A DNA stretch of 64,000 nucleotides from Alsobacter sp045348435 (GTDB taxonomy: Bacteria; Pseudomonadota; Alphaproteobacteria; Rhizobiales; Beijerinckiaceae): the NCBI RefSeq assembly GCF_045348435.1, contig NZ_CP157484.1, forward strand, positions 1,240,001 to 1,304,000. The letters run 5' to 3'. This document shows, one piece after another, positions 41,775-51,540 of this stretch; within the stretch, counting starts at the first letter, position 1, and every line of letters begins with the position of its first letter. The position numbers were made by a program, and so were the translations under genes. A model generated the notes under the pieces. The model saw nothing but the letters and a program-made list of their open reading frames with translations. It did no database searches and was not told where the DNA came from.

Positions 41775-42599
41775 ATGGTTGCAGCAAATCGGTTTCACCT
41801 GCTGGGCATGCCTGTCGATCCAATTATTCCGAAGAGCCTTATCTCTATAATAGCAAACGCTATCGACACCCGCGAGCAAGTCACAATAGCAAGTATTAAT
41901 CTGCATGGCCTGTACTGTGCGCTTCGTGATCCAGAAATGTCTCAACTCTGGAAGTGCAGTTCGACTTTAGTCCACATCGATGGAATGCCTATCGTCTGGG
42001 CTGCGAAGTTGCTTGGCGAAAATGTCACAACTGAGTCGAGGATGGGCCATATCGATATTATGCCAATAATCTTTCGTTACTTGGCCGCAAACGGAAAACG
42101 CCTTATGTACGTTGGCTCGACGGAAGAAGCGTTGAATCTCGGGGTCGCCAAAATTAAAAATATGGAACCATCACTGCAGATTGCGGGATACCACGGGCAC
42201 TTTGACTTGAGCGACCTCGAAGGGGAACACCAACGCTCAATACTTAAGGCTGTCAAAGAATGGAAGCCTGATATATTGTTGGTCGGGATGGGAATGCCTC
42301 GGCAAGAGAAATGGATACAAAGGAATAAAGAGGCGCTTGACGTTCCGGTCCTGATGCCTTGTGGTGGCTTCCTCGATCTTCTAGCAGGATCTCAGCCTGT
42401 CGTTCCCCGATGGATTGGACGGATCGGATTCGAATGGGCCTACAGACTCGCGTGCAGCCCTCGGCGACTGTTCTTTCGATATTGCATTGAACCATTTTGG
42501 CTCGCTGCTTTTGCGATTATGCACATTAAGATGCACGATCGGTCGATGGCTGACACCAGAGCTTCCTTAGGACATCAGAGACATTCATCTGTATTGTAG
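41775..42599 (+). CDS. WecG/TagA/CpsF-family glycosyltransferase (GT26)
   Basis: 274 residues. Family blocks: TIASINLHGLYCALRDPEM, HIDGMPIVWAAKLLG, GKRLMYVGSTEEALNLGV, PDILLVGMGMPRQEKWI and VLMPCGGFLDLLAGSQP, with WIGRIGFEWAYRLACSPRRL at the end. Such enzymes add N-acetylmannosaminuronic acid, ManNAc or glucose-type residues to lipid-linked intermediates. ATG at 41775 chosen; a GTG nine bases earlier is possible. It is followed by IS DNA, so it may be an isolated transcript. Confidence 0.87.
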   Translation: MVAANRFHLLGMPVDPIIPKSLISIIANAIDTREQVTIASINLHGLYCALRDPEMSQLWKCSSTLVHIDGMPIVWAAKLLGENVTTESRMGHIDIMPIIFRYLAANGKRLMYVGSTEEALNLGVAKIKNMEPSLQIAGYHGHFDLSDLEGEHQRSILKAVKEWKPDILLVGMGMPRQEKWIQRNKEALDVPVLMPCGGFLDLLAGSQPVVPRWIGRIGFEWAYRLACSPRRLFFRYCIEPFWLAAFAIMHIKMHDRSMADTRASLGHQRHSSVL

Positions 42600-42744
42600 A
42601 TAGCTGACCGAGGCCCGCCGAGCTGGTCACGGTTGGGGAGCCGGATATCCAAGGCACCGAACACGGCCGGCGCTCCCGAAAACCGCCTAGGTCGCGACAC
42701 TGATTCGCGGCGCGGCGGAGGTCGAGTAGATGTTTGCTCCCGGC

Positions 42745-42925
42745 AATTGGTAGTGCGGATTGGCAGTAAACAGAGATGTGCTTTCGTCCCAGGCTTTGCA
42801 GATTGCTTCGTAGGGCGTCAGGCCGCGAAGTGCCGTGAGCCGACGGGCGTAGTTGTAGGCCGCGACGAAGTCTGACAGGGGCTTGCTGAGCTGGCCACGG
42901 GTGTCTTACTAGAAGCGCTTCATCG
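42745..42925 (-). mobile_element. IS481-type transposase C-terminal remnant
   Basis: Minus strand: LSDFVAAYNYARRLTALRGL, then TPYEAICKAW, the C-terminal end typical of IS481-like transposases, interrupted by a stop at its left part and abutting the end of the IS3 element at 42926. Confidence 0.55.
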
Positions 42926-42979
42926 TGTGGTCTGCGCGCCGGGTTTGTCGGAGGCTCCAACTCCTGAGAAGGTGGAGCT

Positions 42980-43308
42980 ATGACGAGCAAGACGACGAAC
43001 AAGTTCTCGCCTGAGGAGCGGTCCCGCGCGGTGCGGATGGTGCTGGACCACGAGGGGAGCATCCGTCCCGCTGGGCCGCAATCATGTCGATTTCGGGCAA
43101 GATCGGCTGCACGGCGCAGGCGCTGAACGAATGGGTCAAGAAGGCCGAGGTCGACAGTGGCCGTAAGCCCGGCCTGACCACGGACATGGCGGCCAAGCTC
43201 AAGACGCTAGAGCGCGAGAACCGGGAGCTTCGACAGGCCAACGAGATCCTGCGCAAGGCATCGGCGTATTTTGCCCAGGCGGAGCTCGACCGCCCGTTCA
43301 AGCGATGA
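42980..43308 (+). pseudogene. IS3 orfA, frameshifted
   Basis: Starts MTSKTTNKFSPEERSRAVRM, then goes out of frame at GAGGGGAGCAT (about 43052), one base short of the wording needed for EHPSRWAAIMSISG. The remainder (GKIGCTAQALNEWVKKAEVD, LERENRELRQANEILRKASA) is intact in the corrected frame and ends by overlapping orfB by four bases (ATGA). Confidence 0.75.
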
Positions 43309-44210
43309 TCGCGTTCATCGACGATCACCGTCGAGCCTATGGGGTCGAGCCAATCTGCAAGGTGCTGCCGATCGCCCCGTCAACTTACCATGCCCATGTC
43401 TCGCGGCGTGCCGATCCGACCAAACTCTCGATCCGGGCGAGGCGCGATGCCGACCTGTTGCCGGAGATCCAGCGGGTCTTTGACGAGAACTTCGAGGTTC
43501 ATGGCGTCCGCAAGGTCTGGCGGCAGATGAAGCGAGAAGGGCTCCAACTCGCTCGCTGCACCGTGGCGCGCCTGATGAGAAGCGCGGGTCTGCACGGTGT
43601 TGTCCGCGGTAAGGCCATGCGCACCACCGTGGCCGACAAGGCGGCGCCGTGCCCGCTCGATCATGTGAACCGGGTTTTCCGTGCGCCGGCGCCAAACATG
43701 CTTTGGCTCTCGGACTTCACCCATGTCAGCACCTGGTCGGGCTACGACTATGTCGCTTTCGTCATCGACGCCTATGCCCGTCGCATCGTCGGCTGGCGCG
43801 TATCCCGGACCGCACACGCCAGCTTCGTGCTCGACGCGCTGGAGCAGGCCCTGCATGAGCGACGCCCCGTCAATCGCGGCGGCCTTGTGCACCATTCCGA
43901 CCGGGGTTCTCGATACATCAGCATTCGATACACCGAGCGCCTCGCCGAGGCCGGTATCGAGCCCTCCGTCGGCAGCGTCGGCGACACTTACGACAACGCT
44001 CTTCACCGAGACGATTACGGCCTCTACAAGGCGGAGCTCATCCACCGACGCGGACCTTGGCGAAGCTTCGAGGCCGTCGAGTTCGCCACGCTGACCTGGG
44101 TCGACTGGTTCAACAATCGCCGGCTGCTGGAGCCTATCGGCAACATCCCGCCGGCCGAGGCCGAGGTACGCTACTACGCCATGCTGGACGAGCCAGCCAT
44201 GGCGGCCTGA
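43305..44210 (+). CDS. IS3 orfB transposase with destroyed catalytic Glu
   Basis: 301 residues, DDE transposase core: HTH_21 part (RVFDENFEVHGVRKVWRQM), first Asp in MLWLSDFTHVSTW, second Asp in GLVHHSDRGSRYIS. Where this IS group reads YDNALAETINGLYKAE, this copy reads YDNALHRDDYGLYKAE: one inserted and one deleted base within about 20 nt shift the frame and restore it. The five-residue change removes the third catalytic acid, so the protein is full length but should be inactive. Confidence 0.8.
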   Translation: MIAFIDDHRRAYGVEPICKVLPIAPSTYHAHVSRRADPTKLSIRARRDADLLPEIQRVFDENFEVHGVRKVWRQMKREGLQLARCTVARLMRSAGLHGVVRGKAMRTTVADKAAPCPLDHVNRVFRAPAPNMLWLSDFTHVSTWSGYDYVAFVIDAYARRIVGWRVSRTAHASFVLDALEQALHERRPVNRGGLVHHSDRGSRYISIRYTERLAEAGIEPSVGSVGDTYDNALHRDDYGLYKAELIHRRGPWRSFEAVEFATLTWVDWFNNRRLLEPIGNIPPAEAEVRYYAMLDEPAMAA

Positions 44211-44467
44211 TTCAAACGAAATGGCCTCCGGGAAACCCGGAGCGGTTAACTTCACCGGCCGCATGCGCAACGATGCGGCACCGCGCTTACAAAACGTGGG
44301 CGGCCTGTAGGCCGCGATTCTAACCGCATCGATCGCAGGGGAGAGTGATGCGGCGCAAACGGTCCATTTTCTGGGGACCGGATCAGAGACTAGATTCCAT
44401 GGCGAAAATTCGATAAATGAGCCCTGGCGAGAACGTTTATCTGCTATAGAGGTTTTCCTGGTGAAGA

Positions 44468-45738
44468 AGAAGTGCTCCCCGTTTCGATCGTACATCGGCG
44501 TCTGCCGGTGCACCTAGCATTGACCTGGGGATACGCCCATGCCCGAGACCTTAGCGAAGATGGAAGTGATAACCGGGATCGCTTTCCGTGGCAGTTCACG
44601 ACCGAGCAGAAGCTCGCCGTCATGGCCGAGGCCATGCGACCCGGCATGTCGATTCGGCTATGTTGCCCGTCGTCGTGGGCGATTGCCCGGCCTCGGATGG
44701 AGGCAATTGATGAGCGAAGGCGGCAAGGACGCCGTTTGCGTTGACGTCGCGGGCGCCAGTGAGGTGCGGCGCGTTGACGAGCGCGTGCGCGATCTCGAAC
44801 GCATTCTCGGGCGCAAGACCTTGGAGGCGCTCGACCTTGCGCGGAAACAAGCGATTTCGCTGCCGAGCTCTGCGCCTAGGGACGGTCCCCATGAAAGCGG
44901 TTTCCGACACGCTCGGGGTCGCCCGATTCAACATCGCCGAACGCATTCGGGGACGATCGAAGCGAATCTCTCGAACCCGGGAGGGGGACTTGGACCCAAG
45001 CGCAGAACTCCGGTGCTTGGTGGATGCCCGGCCAACCTATGGGTGCCGGCGGACCGCCGCGCTCCTCAGGCGCGAGCGGCGATTCACGGGCTTGCTGTCT
45101 GTCAACGCCAAGCGCGTGTACCGGCTTAGGAACAAGCATGGGCTCCAACTGGCACGATACGCGGGCTGGCGGCATGCCCGCGAGCACGACGGCCAGGGCC
45201 CCATCCTTTACTTTGATGTCCGCTTGTGCTCCGGCGTCCTGGAGTTCACCTGTTGGAACGGCGAGGCCGTCCGCTTGGCCTTCGTTCTCGACTGCCATGA
45301 CGGGGAGGTGATTGGCTGGACGGCGACGACAGACGGGCAATCGGGCGAGATAATCAGGGACATGATGGTCCATTGCGTCGAGGCTCGCTTCGGCAGCTGC
45401 CGCGCGCTCCATCGCTTACGGTGGCTGAGTGACAATGGGTGGGTTTATGCAATCGCCCAAACCATCGGAATTGCTTTCGACCTGAACTTGGATCCCTGCT
45501 ACACCCCAGTCGAGAGCCCGGAGAGTAACGGCCACGCCGGGGCGTTCGTGAAAACGATTAGGCGTGACTATTTCCGCGTAATCCCGAACGCCGAAGCCGC
45601 GTTCGCAGCAATCTCCCTCTGGATGGGCGACTACAACGACGTCCATCCGCATAGCCGGCCCGAATACGGCTCCCATTGGGAGTATATCCGGGCCTTGTCT
45701 CAGCCCGCCGCGTGTCCGGTCTGACGGGGTCAACTCCA
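44468..45738 (+). mobile_element. IS3-family element (IS2-like), copy 1, decayed
   Basis: Sister of the element at 52065-53375. Left end GAAGTGCTCCCCGTTTCGA and right end GGTCTGACGGGGTCAACTCCA are shared with it; the expected first T of the left TG reads A. The orfA region (ARDLSEDGSDNRD, TTEQKLAVMAEAMRPGMSI) is frameshifted. No matching target duplication is seen (GAAGA left, GAATG right). The element ends 13 bases before the start of the glycosyltransferase gene at 45752. Confidence 0.75.
44891..45724 (+). CDS. IS3 orfB transposase (copy 1), catalytic Glu replaced by Gly
   Basis: 277 residues from MKAVSDTLGVARFNIAER. DDE residues: Asp in VLDCHDGEVIGW, Asp in RWLSDNGWVY, but the third block reads SNGHAGAFVKTIRRDY where copy 2 has SNGVAEAYVKTFKRDY. 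The E-to-G change should abolish transposition. Otherwise close to copy 2 throughout. Confidence 0.78.
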   Translation: MKAVSDTLGVARFNIAERIRGRSKRISRTREGDLDPSAELRCLVDARPTYGCRRTAALLRRERRFTGLLSVNAKRVYRLRNKHGLQLARYAGWRHAREHDGQGPILYFDVRLCSGVLEFTCWNGEAVRLAFVLDCHDGEVIGWTATTDGQSGEIIRDMMVHCVEARFGSCRALHRLRWLSDNGWVYAIAQTIGIAFDLNLDPCYTPVESPESNGHAGAFVKTIRRDYFRVIPNAEAAFAAISLWMGDYNDVHPHSRPEYGSHWEYIRALSQPAACPV

Positions 45739-45751
45739 GAATGGCACTTCC

Positions 45752-46789
45752 ATGTTGCTATCAATAGGGATAAAGGCGTTGAACGAGCAACGTCGGATTG
45801 CGAATTCGATTGCGAGCGCCTTGCAAGTAGCAAATAAATTCAGCGGAGAGGTGATCCTCGCTGACTGCGCCTCTACAGACCAAACAGTCCAAATTGCGTC
45901 TTCTTATCCAATCCGGATAGTTCGTATGGCAGCTCCTGAGGAACGTTCATGTGGCGCGGGAGCGCAATTGGCATACCAGGAATCAAAAGGTCAGTTCTTC
46001 TATCTAATGGATGGAGATATGGTACTGAATTCAGATGCGGCGGAGAGATTTATGGAATTTCTTAACAAAAACCCAGAGTACGCCGGAGTGGGCGGACGTA
46101 CAAAGGAGCTTGTCTTAACAACCCACGAATTCCGAATCCGGGCGAAATCCGAGGAGATGCGGCAGTGCACGTCCTCAATCGACGTTGACAGATTGGACGG
46201 CGGTGGGTTGTACAGGAGAGCCGCAATTGAAAGTGTTGGGTACTTCGCTGATCAAAATCTCAAAGCTTTCGAAGAATTTGAACTTGGAGCGAGACTGCTT
46301 ACAAATGGATGGAAGCTCGCGCGGCTCGATGTGACCGCAGTCGAACATTTCGGCCACGATGTCCCCAGTTATTCCCTTCTCTGGACCCGGTTCGTATCAG
46401 GATACGCGTGTGGTGCCGGTCAGGTATTCCGAGCCAGCATAGGAAAGGCAACGTTCCTAAGGGTTGTAAAGAACTTAGCCCATATTAAATATAGTTTAGC
46501 GGTCTGTTCTGCTAGCCTAACATCGGCCTTTATCGCGGCACTTTACCCTTGGTCCGGTCTCGCGTTCGTAATAGCCATGCTCGGATCAGGAATCATCCTA
46601 CTTAGCTTTCGCCGCCAGTCCCTGAGACTTGGGGTTTTCTCTTTGGTAGCATGGATCCTTGGATCGATAGCCTTCCTACGAGGAGCCTTGTGGCCTCGCC
46701 AGGATCCCTTTCGGGTTATCCAGCATGAGGCGATCGCAACGAAGCGCACCGAAGATCTCAAACCTATGAGCGGCACCTGTGATAGGTAG
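45752..46789 (+). CDS. Family 2 glycosyltransferase
   Basis: 345 residues. GT-A fold N-terminus (LLSIGIKALNEQRRIANSI), nucleotide-binding ADCASTDQTVQIA, metal-binding DGD in YLMDGDMVL, acceptor/catalytic region GGGLYRRAAIESVG and FEEFELGARL; about two membrane segments at the C-terminus (LAFVIAMLGSGIILLSF). Probably extends the lipid-linked repeat unit. The IS3 element ends 13 bases before the ATG and no ribosome site is visible between them, so the natural leader was probably displaced. The 3' end overlaps the flippase start by 11 bases. Confidence 0.85.
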   Translation: MLLSIGIKALNEQRRIANSIASALQVANKFSGEVILADCASTDQTVQIASSYPIRIVRMAAPEERSCGAGAQLAYQESKGQFFYLMDGDMVLNSDAAERFMEFLNKNPEYAGVGGRTKELVLTTHEFRIRAKSEEMRQCTSSIDVDRLDGGGLYRRAAIESVGYFADQNLKAFEEFELGARLLTNGWKLARLDVTAVEHFGHDVPSYSLLWTRFVSGYACGAGQVFRASIGKATFLRVVKNLAHIKYSLAVCSASLTSAFIAALYPWSGLAFVIAMLGSGIILLSFRRQSLRLGVFSLVAWILGSIAFLRGALWPRQDPFRVIQHEAIATKRTEDLKPMSGTCDR

Positions 46790-48098
46790 TCACGCATTCT
46801 GGACCGTTTTAGGCTTTGCTACATCACTCCTGATACGGCTTGGTACAAGTGTTATCGTATCGAGGATCCTCTACCCAGACGCGCTAGGCGTGATGGTCAT
46901 TCTGAATAGCCTACGTACTGGTATCGAGTTGCTCTCAGACATAGGCATCGAGCAGAATATTGTCCATCATAAGGGAGGACTTGCCCCAGCGTTTTACGAC
47001 ACAGCATTCACTCTTCAGATCATAAGAGGAATCCTGCTGAGCTTCCTATTTGTGGTAGCATCTATTCCCCTGAGTAGAGTTTATTCAGTCGACGTAAAGT
47101 TTTTTTTCGCAATGAGCGTGGTTCCCTTCGTCAATTCGTTAACCTCTACCGCCGTTTTCGCCGCCGTGAAAACTCTCGATGTCAGGCGACGTAACTTGTT
47201 CGAGGTATCGTCTGAATTTTTGGCATCCATTTGTGCCATTGTCTTCGCCATTGCAATGAAGTCTGTCTGGTCTTTGATATTTGCTGCAATCGTGGGCACC
47301 GCAATCCGAGCTTTTCTCAGTTATTTTCTCCCGTTCCGGATCCCGAAGCTCAGACTGGTCCACTCCCACGTCACCGAAATTTTGAGCTTTGGCCGGTGGA
47401 TCGTATTTGCCTCACTGCTTTCATATCTCGCCTCTAATGTCGATCGACTGATCATCGGAAGCGTCGATGGACTCACAGCGCTTGGAGTGTACGGACTCGC
47501 TCGGACGATTGCGGATCTCCCCGCTTCACTCGCAGGGCGTGTTGCTTACCAGCTACTCTTCCCTCATCTCTCGCGGCACCGTGATCCGGATGGGTCGGAA
47601 TACGTATTCCGATGGCAGATGATGCTCCAGTTTGGCTCAGCGATCTTCATAGCCATTGCGTGCTCTTGGGCAGATTTTGTGATCCGGTGTGTATACGATC
47701 AGAGATATGGCGATGCAGCCTGGATGTTGAGCATTTTGCTATTTGGAGCGTGGTTTAATGTCGTTGCGACGTTGAACGAGGCGTCCTTGCTTTCGGCCGG
47801 GGTTCCGAGCAATATGGGTGCCGCAAGCGCTACCAAGCTGGGAGTACTGTTGAGTACAATCTTCGTGCTCCACAACATTTTTGGACTTGAGGGTGCGGTA
47901 ATGGCGATAGCAGTTTCCGAAATTTGTCGATCTCTCTTGATTGCCGTTCGAATAAAAAAAATTGAGCCACGCCTCTTTCTCCCCACCGTGGCTGCTCACG
48001 TGATATTTTGCTCATCACTCCTGGCGCAACTAGGGATCCGGCACTTGTTCGGACTAGGGACGCCTCTGTCCGCAATTCAGGGAATTCGGTCTTGGTAA
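46779..48098 (+). CDS. Wzx-type oligosaccharide flippase
   Basis: 439 residues with about 12 membrane segments of the MOP/PST superfamily (SHAFWTVLGFATSLLIRLGT; LSFGRWIVFASLLSYLASNV; DRLIIGSVDGLTALGVYGLA). It moves lipid-linked repeat units across the inner membrane. Start GTG at 46779 lies inside the end of the upstream glycosyltransferase, indicating coupling. GC is low for the window. Its stop overlaps the start chosen for the next glycosyltransferase. Confidence 0.88.
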   Translation: MIGSHAFWTVLGFATSLLIRLGTSVIVSRILYPDALGVMVILNSLRTGIELLSDIGIEQNIVHHKGGLAPAFYDTAFTLQIIRGILLSFLFVVASIPLSRVYSVDVKFFFAMSVVPFVNSLTSTAVFAAVKTLDVRRRNLFEVSSEFLASICAIVFAIAMKSVWSLIFAAIVGTAIRAFLSYFLPFRIPKLRLVHSHVTEILSFGRWIVFASLLSYLASNVDRLIIGSVDGLTALGVYGLARTIADLPASLAGRVAYQLLFPHLSRHRDPDGSEYVFRWQMMLQFGSAIFIAIACSWADFVIRCVYDQRYGDAAWMLSILLFGAWFNVVATLNEASLLSAGVPSNMGAASATKLGVLLSTIFVLHNIFGLEGAVMAIAVSEICRSLLIAVRIKKIEPRLFLPTVAAHVIFCSSLLAQLGIRHLFGLGTPLSAIQGIRSW

Positions 48099-49264
48099 GG
48101 CAGCAGCAGCGGACCCTCTTTGTTCAATTTCGCGGTGACTACAGAGAGGCACACCGGCTGGCCGAGGAGGGATCGGAAACATACTATGGACACCGGTACG
48201 TATTAGCGACAATGGATAAGTTAGCGCAATTTTGTGACGCGGTAGCTGTCGTGTGTGTGAATTCTCCGTCGAAACACGATGTGGTACTCAGTTCGGGGGT
48301 GCGACTGGTAGGGCTTGGCGAGAACAACGATGATCGGGGGGCGTGTGCACTTTCCTGGATTGAAACGTTCGCGCCGACACAAATAGTTGTGTTAGGACCA
48401 CTAACACCCATATTGAAGTGGGCTGTGCGCAGGCGTTTGCGCACACTGTGTGTATTTGCCGATTCTTTTGAAATCTCGTGGGCCAGGCGGCTTCTGAGAT
48501 ATGGACGCCTCACTTCTCTACTAAACGATCCCTCAGTTGAAATGATAGCCAATCACGGGAGTGCGGCGTGCAAATCGCTCGCGCGTATCGGTGTAATAAA
48601 GTCAAAAATTGTCGCGTGGGATTGGCCCCAAGACAGAACCCCGGACCATTATCGACCAAAGAAAAGCTTCGGCGCAGTCTTTAAGCTCCTTTTCGTCGGC
48701 TCGGTTATCGAGAGCAAAGGGGTGGGAGACGTAGTGCGGGCACTGCCAATCCTGGTAAACAGGGATATCCCAATCGAAGTGACCTTTGTAGGAGACGGTC
48801 AGATCGCCGAATATGAAGCGCTCGCGGCACGGCTTAATGTCGGTGGGCACGTGCAATTCGTTGGGCGTATATCCAATTCAGAGGTGTTCGGGTTTATGCT
48901 CAATACTGACGCTGTTGTCGTGCCGAGCAGGCACTCCTCCCCGGAAGGACTTCCGCTCACTATCTATGAAGCACTCTGCTCCAGAACGCCGATCATATGC
49001 TCTGATCATCCAATGTTTGTCCCGTATTTGGTTGATGGGCGTAGTGCGCTGGTCTTCAGATCTGGCGATCCCGCGGACTTGGCTGCTTCGGTTGAGCGTT
49101 TGTATGAAAATAATTATCTCTATCAGAGGCTGTCTGAGAACTCGAGCGAGGCTTGGTCGGGGATCCAGGTTCGGACCAAATGGGGCGAGCTTGTTACAAG
49201 TTGGGTTCGAGGCAATAAAGACGACAAATCTAAGCTGAACGAAATACGCTTGCGCGGCTTTTGA
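48092..49264 (+). CDS. Family 4 glycosyltransferase
   Basis: About 390 residues, GT-B fold: KLLFVGSVIESKGVGDVVRA, VTFVGDGQIAEYEALAARL, HVQFVGRISNSEVFGFMLN and the donor-binding VVVPSRHSSPEGLPLTIYEA (E-x7-E type). Starts at TTG 48092 just before the flippase stop, after AGGGA at 8 bases; upstream codons belong to the flippase reading area. Third gene of the flippase operon; adds a sugar of unknown identity. Confidence 0.83.
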   Translation: MVRQQQRTLFVQFRGDYREAHRLAEEGSETYYGHRYVLATMDKLAQFCDAVAVVCVNSPSKHDVVLSSGVRLVGLGENNDDRGACALSWIETFAPTQIVVLGPLTPILKWAVRRRLRTLCVFADSFEISWARRLLRYGRLTSLLNDPSVEMIANHGSAACKSLARIGVIKSKIVAWDWPQDRTPDHYRPKKSFGAVFKLLFVGSVIESKGVGDVVRALPILVNRDIPIEVTFVGDGQIAEYEALAARLNVGGHVQFVGRISNSEVFGFMLNTDAVVVPSRHSSPEGLPLTIYEALCSRTPIICSDHPMFVPYLVDGRSALVFRSGDPADLAASVERLYENNYLYQRLSENSSEAWSGIQVRTKWGELVTSWVRGNKDDKSKLNEIRLRGF

Positions 49265-49689
49265 TGTTGTCAAGCGCTCGGAGTATGCACCGGACCGGTA
49301 TGCCGCCCAAGTTGGGCTCAGGTCTTCAATGGCGAACCGACCGAACGGCCCGCCCGCGCACTGCCCTGCAAGGCGACGGCGTAGCTCAATACAGAGAATG
49401 CCTCAGTGCCGCCGCCGATGGTCGACTCAATACAGGAGGCTACTCCGTTTACCATTCAAAGCCAGTACTTATCTTGGTGCCAATAAGGTAGTTGAGGGCC
49501 GTCTTCCAATCAATCACCCCCACAAGGGCTTCAGCTGCATCGTTTCGCAGGAAAGTGACGTAATTACCGGCGCGCCGAATCGTGAAGGTGAGACCGGGGC
49601 GTGGAGCAGAAACCTATCTCAAACAAGGCAGAGCCGCTGTTTCCTCCACGCTGTCGTGTAGCGTCGGTTAGCCAAAGCTTCGCGAGAGT
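49265..49689. other. No recognisable gene
   Basis: About 425 bases between the glycosyltransferase and IS debris. Short frames only; nothing matching a family. It may hold eroded IS DNA. Confidence 0.3.
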
Positions 49690-49800
49690 CGGGCAACTGC
49701 AGGGCCCAACTCCAAGTAGAGTCAGTAAATCCGCTCGGCGTTGACAACCCAGCCCTCGCGCCTCAACAGCGGGTGGACGGACGATCGGCTACGCTACCCC
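49690..49800 (-). mobile_element. IS3 orfB fragment
   Basis: The DNA GCAACTGCAGGGCCCAACTCC, shortened here to its key part, and GACAACCCAGCCCTCGCGCC matches the orfB region of the element at 50384-51619 (around 50996-51080), with substitutions. Only about 110 bases survive, oriented like that element. Confidence 0.55.
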
Positions 49801-50438
49801 GACCAGTTCCGCCGATCGCTCGTTTCTCCCACCGCGCCACACAGCGCAAAACCCGCCGAGGCTCTAGGTCACCGACTCATAAACCTCATCCAAATTTTTA
49901 CTGCGGCGAGCTTCACGAGGGCGAGGTAGTTGGCGTCGTGCTATTCGAAGCGGGTCGCCACAGCGCGAAAGTGTTTGATCTTGTTGAAGAACCGCTCAAC
50001 GAGATTGCGGAAGCGATAGAGGAAGCGGCTGAACGCGGGGACGTTCTTGCGGTTTGGCATTGGCTTGACGTTGGCCCAAGCGCCGCGCTCGACCAACGAG
50101 CGCCGGAGTCCGTCGCTGTCGTATCCGCGATCCGCAAGCAGGATCTGGCCTTCTCCCATTCCGTCCAGCATGCCGACGGCGCTTCGCCCGTCATGAGCTT
50201 GGCCCTCCGTCAATTTCAGCTGGATCGGCAGGCCATTGGCGTCGACCAGGGCATGGATTTTCGTGGTCAGTCCGCCTCGCGAGCGCCCCATGCATCGGGT
50301 GTGAGGCTCGTCCCCAAGGGCGGCGTCCGCTTCCGCGAGGCCCCCTTTTTGACGTTGGCGGCATGCTGATGCACGCGCACCGATGAGCTGCTCCCCGTCG
50401 TTGGACCGCCTCGCTGGGCCGCTCCAAGGTCTTTCAGG

Positions 50439-51270
50439 TCAGGGTGGGCCATGGACCGCTGACCGATTCAGGAGCGTGATCGGGGGCTTGTCGCCGATCG
50501 CGCTGTGTGGGCGCTCCTCGTTGTCGTGCCTGCGCCAATCCTCCATTTTTCGGCGGGCGTCTTCAAGCGACATGAACCAGTGGGCGTTGAGGCACTCCGC
50601 CCGGAACTTGCCGTTCAGGCTCTCGATGAAGGCGTTGTCGGTCGGCTTGCCTGGTCGGGAGAAGTCGAGCGTCACCCCACGCTGGTAGGCCCACAGATCG
50701 AGATCCCGCGAGACGAACGCCGTGCCCTGGTCGACGCGGATCATCTTCGGAAAGCCGACCTGGCGCCCGACCTTTTCGAGCACCTCGACCACGTCGGCAG
50801 CCCGGAACGAGAACCTCGGCTCGAGAGCCGGCGAGAAGCGCGTGAACTTGTCGACGATGGTCAGGACCCGGATCTTGCGCCCCGTGGCGAGCTGGTCGTG
50901 CACGAAGTCCATCGCCAAGGTTTCGTTGGCCTGGACGGCTGGACGCCGGTCCTCCCGCAGCTTCGCCTGCACCCGACGCATGGGCGCCTTGTTGCGCAAC
51001 TGCAGGCCCAACTCCTTGTAGAGCCTGTAGATCCGCTTGGCGCGTTGACCACCCAGCCCTCGCGCCGCAGAAGCACGTGGATGCGGCGGTAGCCGTAGCG
51101 CACGCGCGTCTCGGCGATCTCCTTGATGCGCTTGACGAGGGCGGCCTGCGAGTGGCGCTTGCTCTTGTAGCAGTAGGTCGACTTCTCGAACCGGGTGACC
51201 GCGCAGGCCCGCCTGACGCTGACCTTCCATGTCCCCCGGATCTCGTCGACGAGCAGGCGCCGCCGCGCAG
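50439..51270 (-). pseudogene. IS407-like orfB transposase, frameshifted
   Basis: The catalytic part is intact: Asp in ETLAMDFVHDQLATGRKI, Asp in MIRVDQGTAFVSRDLDLWA, Glu in PTDNAFIESLNGKFRAECLN. The N-terminal part (RYGYRRIHVLLRREGWVVN) lies in another frame; the break is at TTGGCGCGTTGACC near 51042, where GC seems duplicated relative to TTGGCGTTGACC. It therefore needs a sequence correction or is inactive. Confidence 0.75.
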
Positions 51271-51273
51271 GCC

Positions 51274-51540
51274 TCAGAGCTTTCGGGACAACACGTCCTG
51301 GAGCATGGCCTTGTCGAGCGACAGGTCGGCGACGGGCTTCTTGAGATTGCCGTTCTCCTCTTCCAGCACCCGCAGCCGCTTCATCTCCGACGGCATCAGG
51401 CCGGCGTACTTCCTGCGCCAGCCATAGAACGTCGCGTCGGAAATCCCGGCCTTGCGGCAGACCTCCGCCACCGGCGCGCCTTCCTCGGCCTGCTTCAGGA
51501 TGAAGGCGATCCGCGCCTCCGTGAACTTGGACCTCTTCAT
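51274..51540 (-). CDS. IS407-like orfA
   Basis: 88 residues: helix-turn-helix KFTEARIAFILKQAEEGAPV, EVCRKAGISDATFYGWRRKY and leucine-zipper part RLRVLEEENGNLKKPVADLS. Start MKRSKFTEARI at 51540 is the standard start for the group. Provides DNA binding and dimerisation for the orfAB transposase. Confidence 0.85.
   Translation of the reverse strand: MKRSKFTEARIAFILKQAEEGAPVAEVCRKAGISDATFYGWRRKYAGLMPSEMKRLRVLEEENGNLKKPVADLSLDKAMLQDVLSRKL

Larger units (their letters stand above)
42926..44254 (+). mobile_element. IS3-family element (IS51-like group), inactive
   Basis: About 1.33 kb with orfA and orfB and imperfect terminal inverted repeats: CCGGGTTTGTCGGAGGC at 42939 facing GCCTCCGGGAAACCCGG at 44224. 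Both reading frames are damaged (see the two gene entries), so it cannot encode an active transposase. Exact ends and target duplication were not resolved; the inverted repeats extend outward to a TG on each side. Confidence 0.75.
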
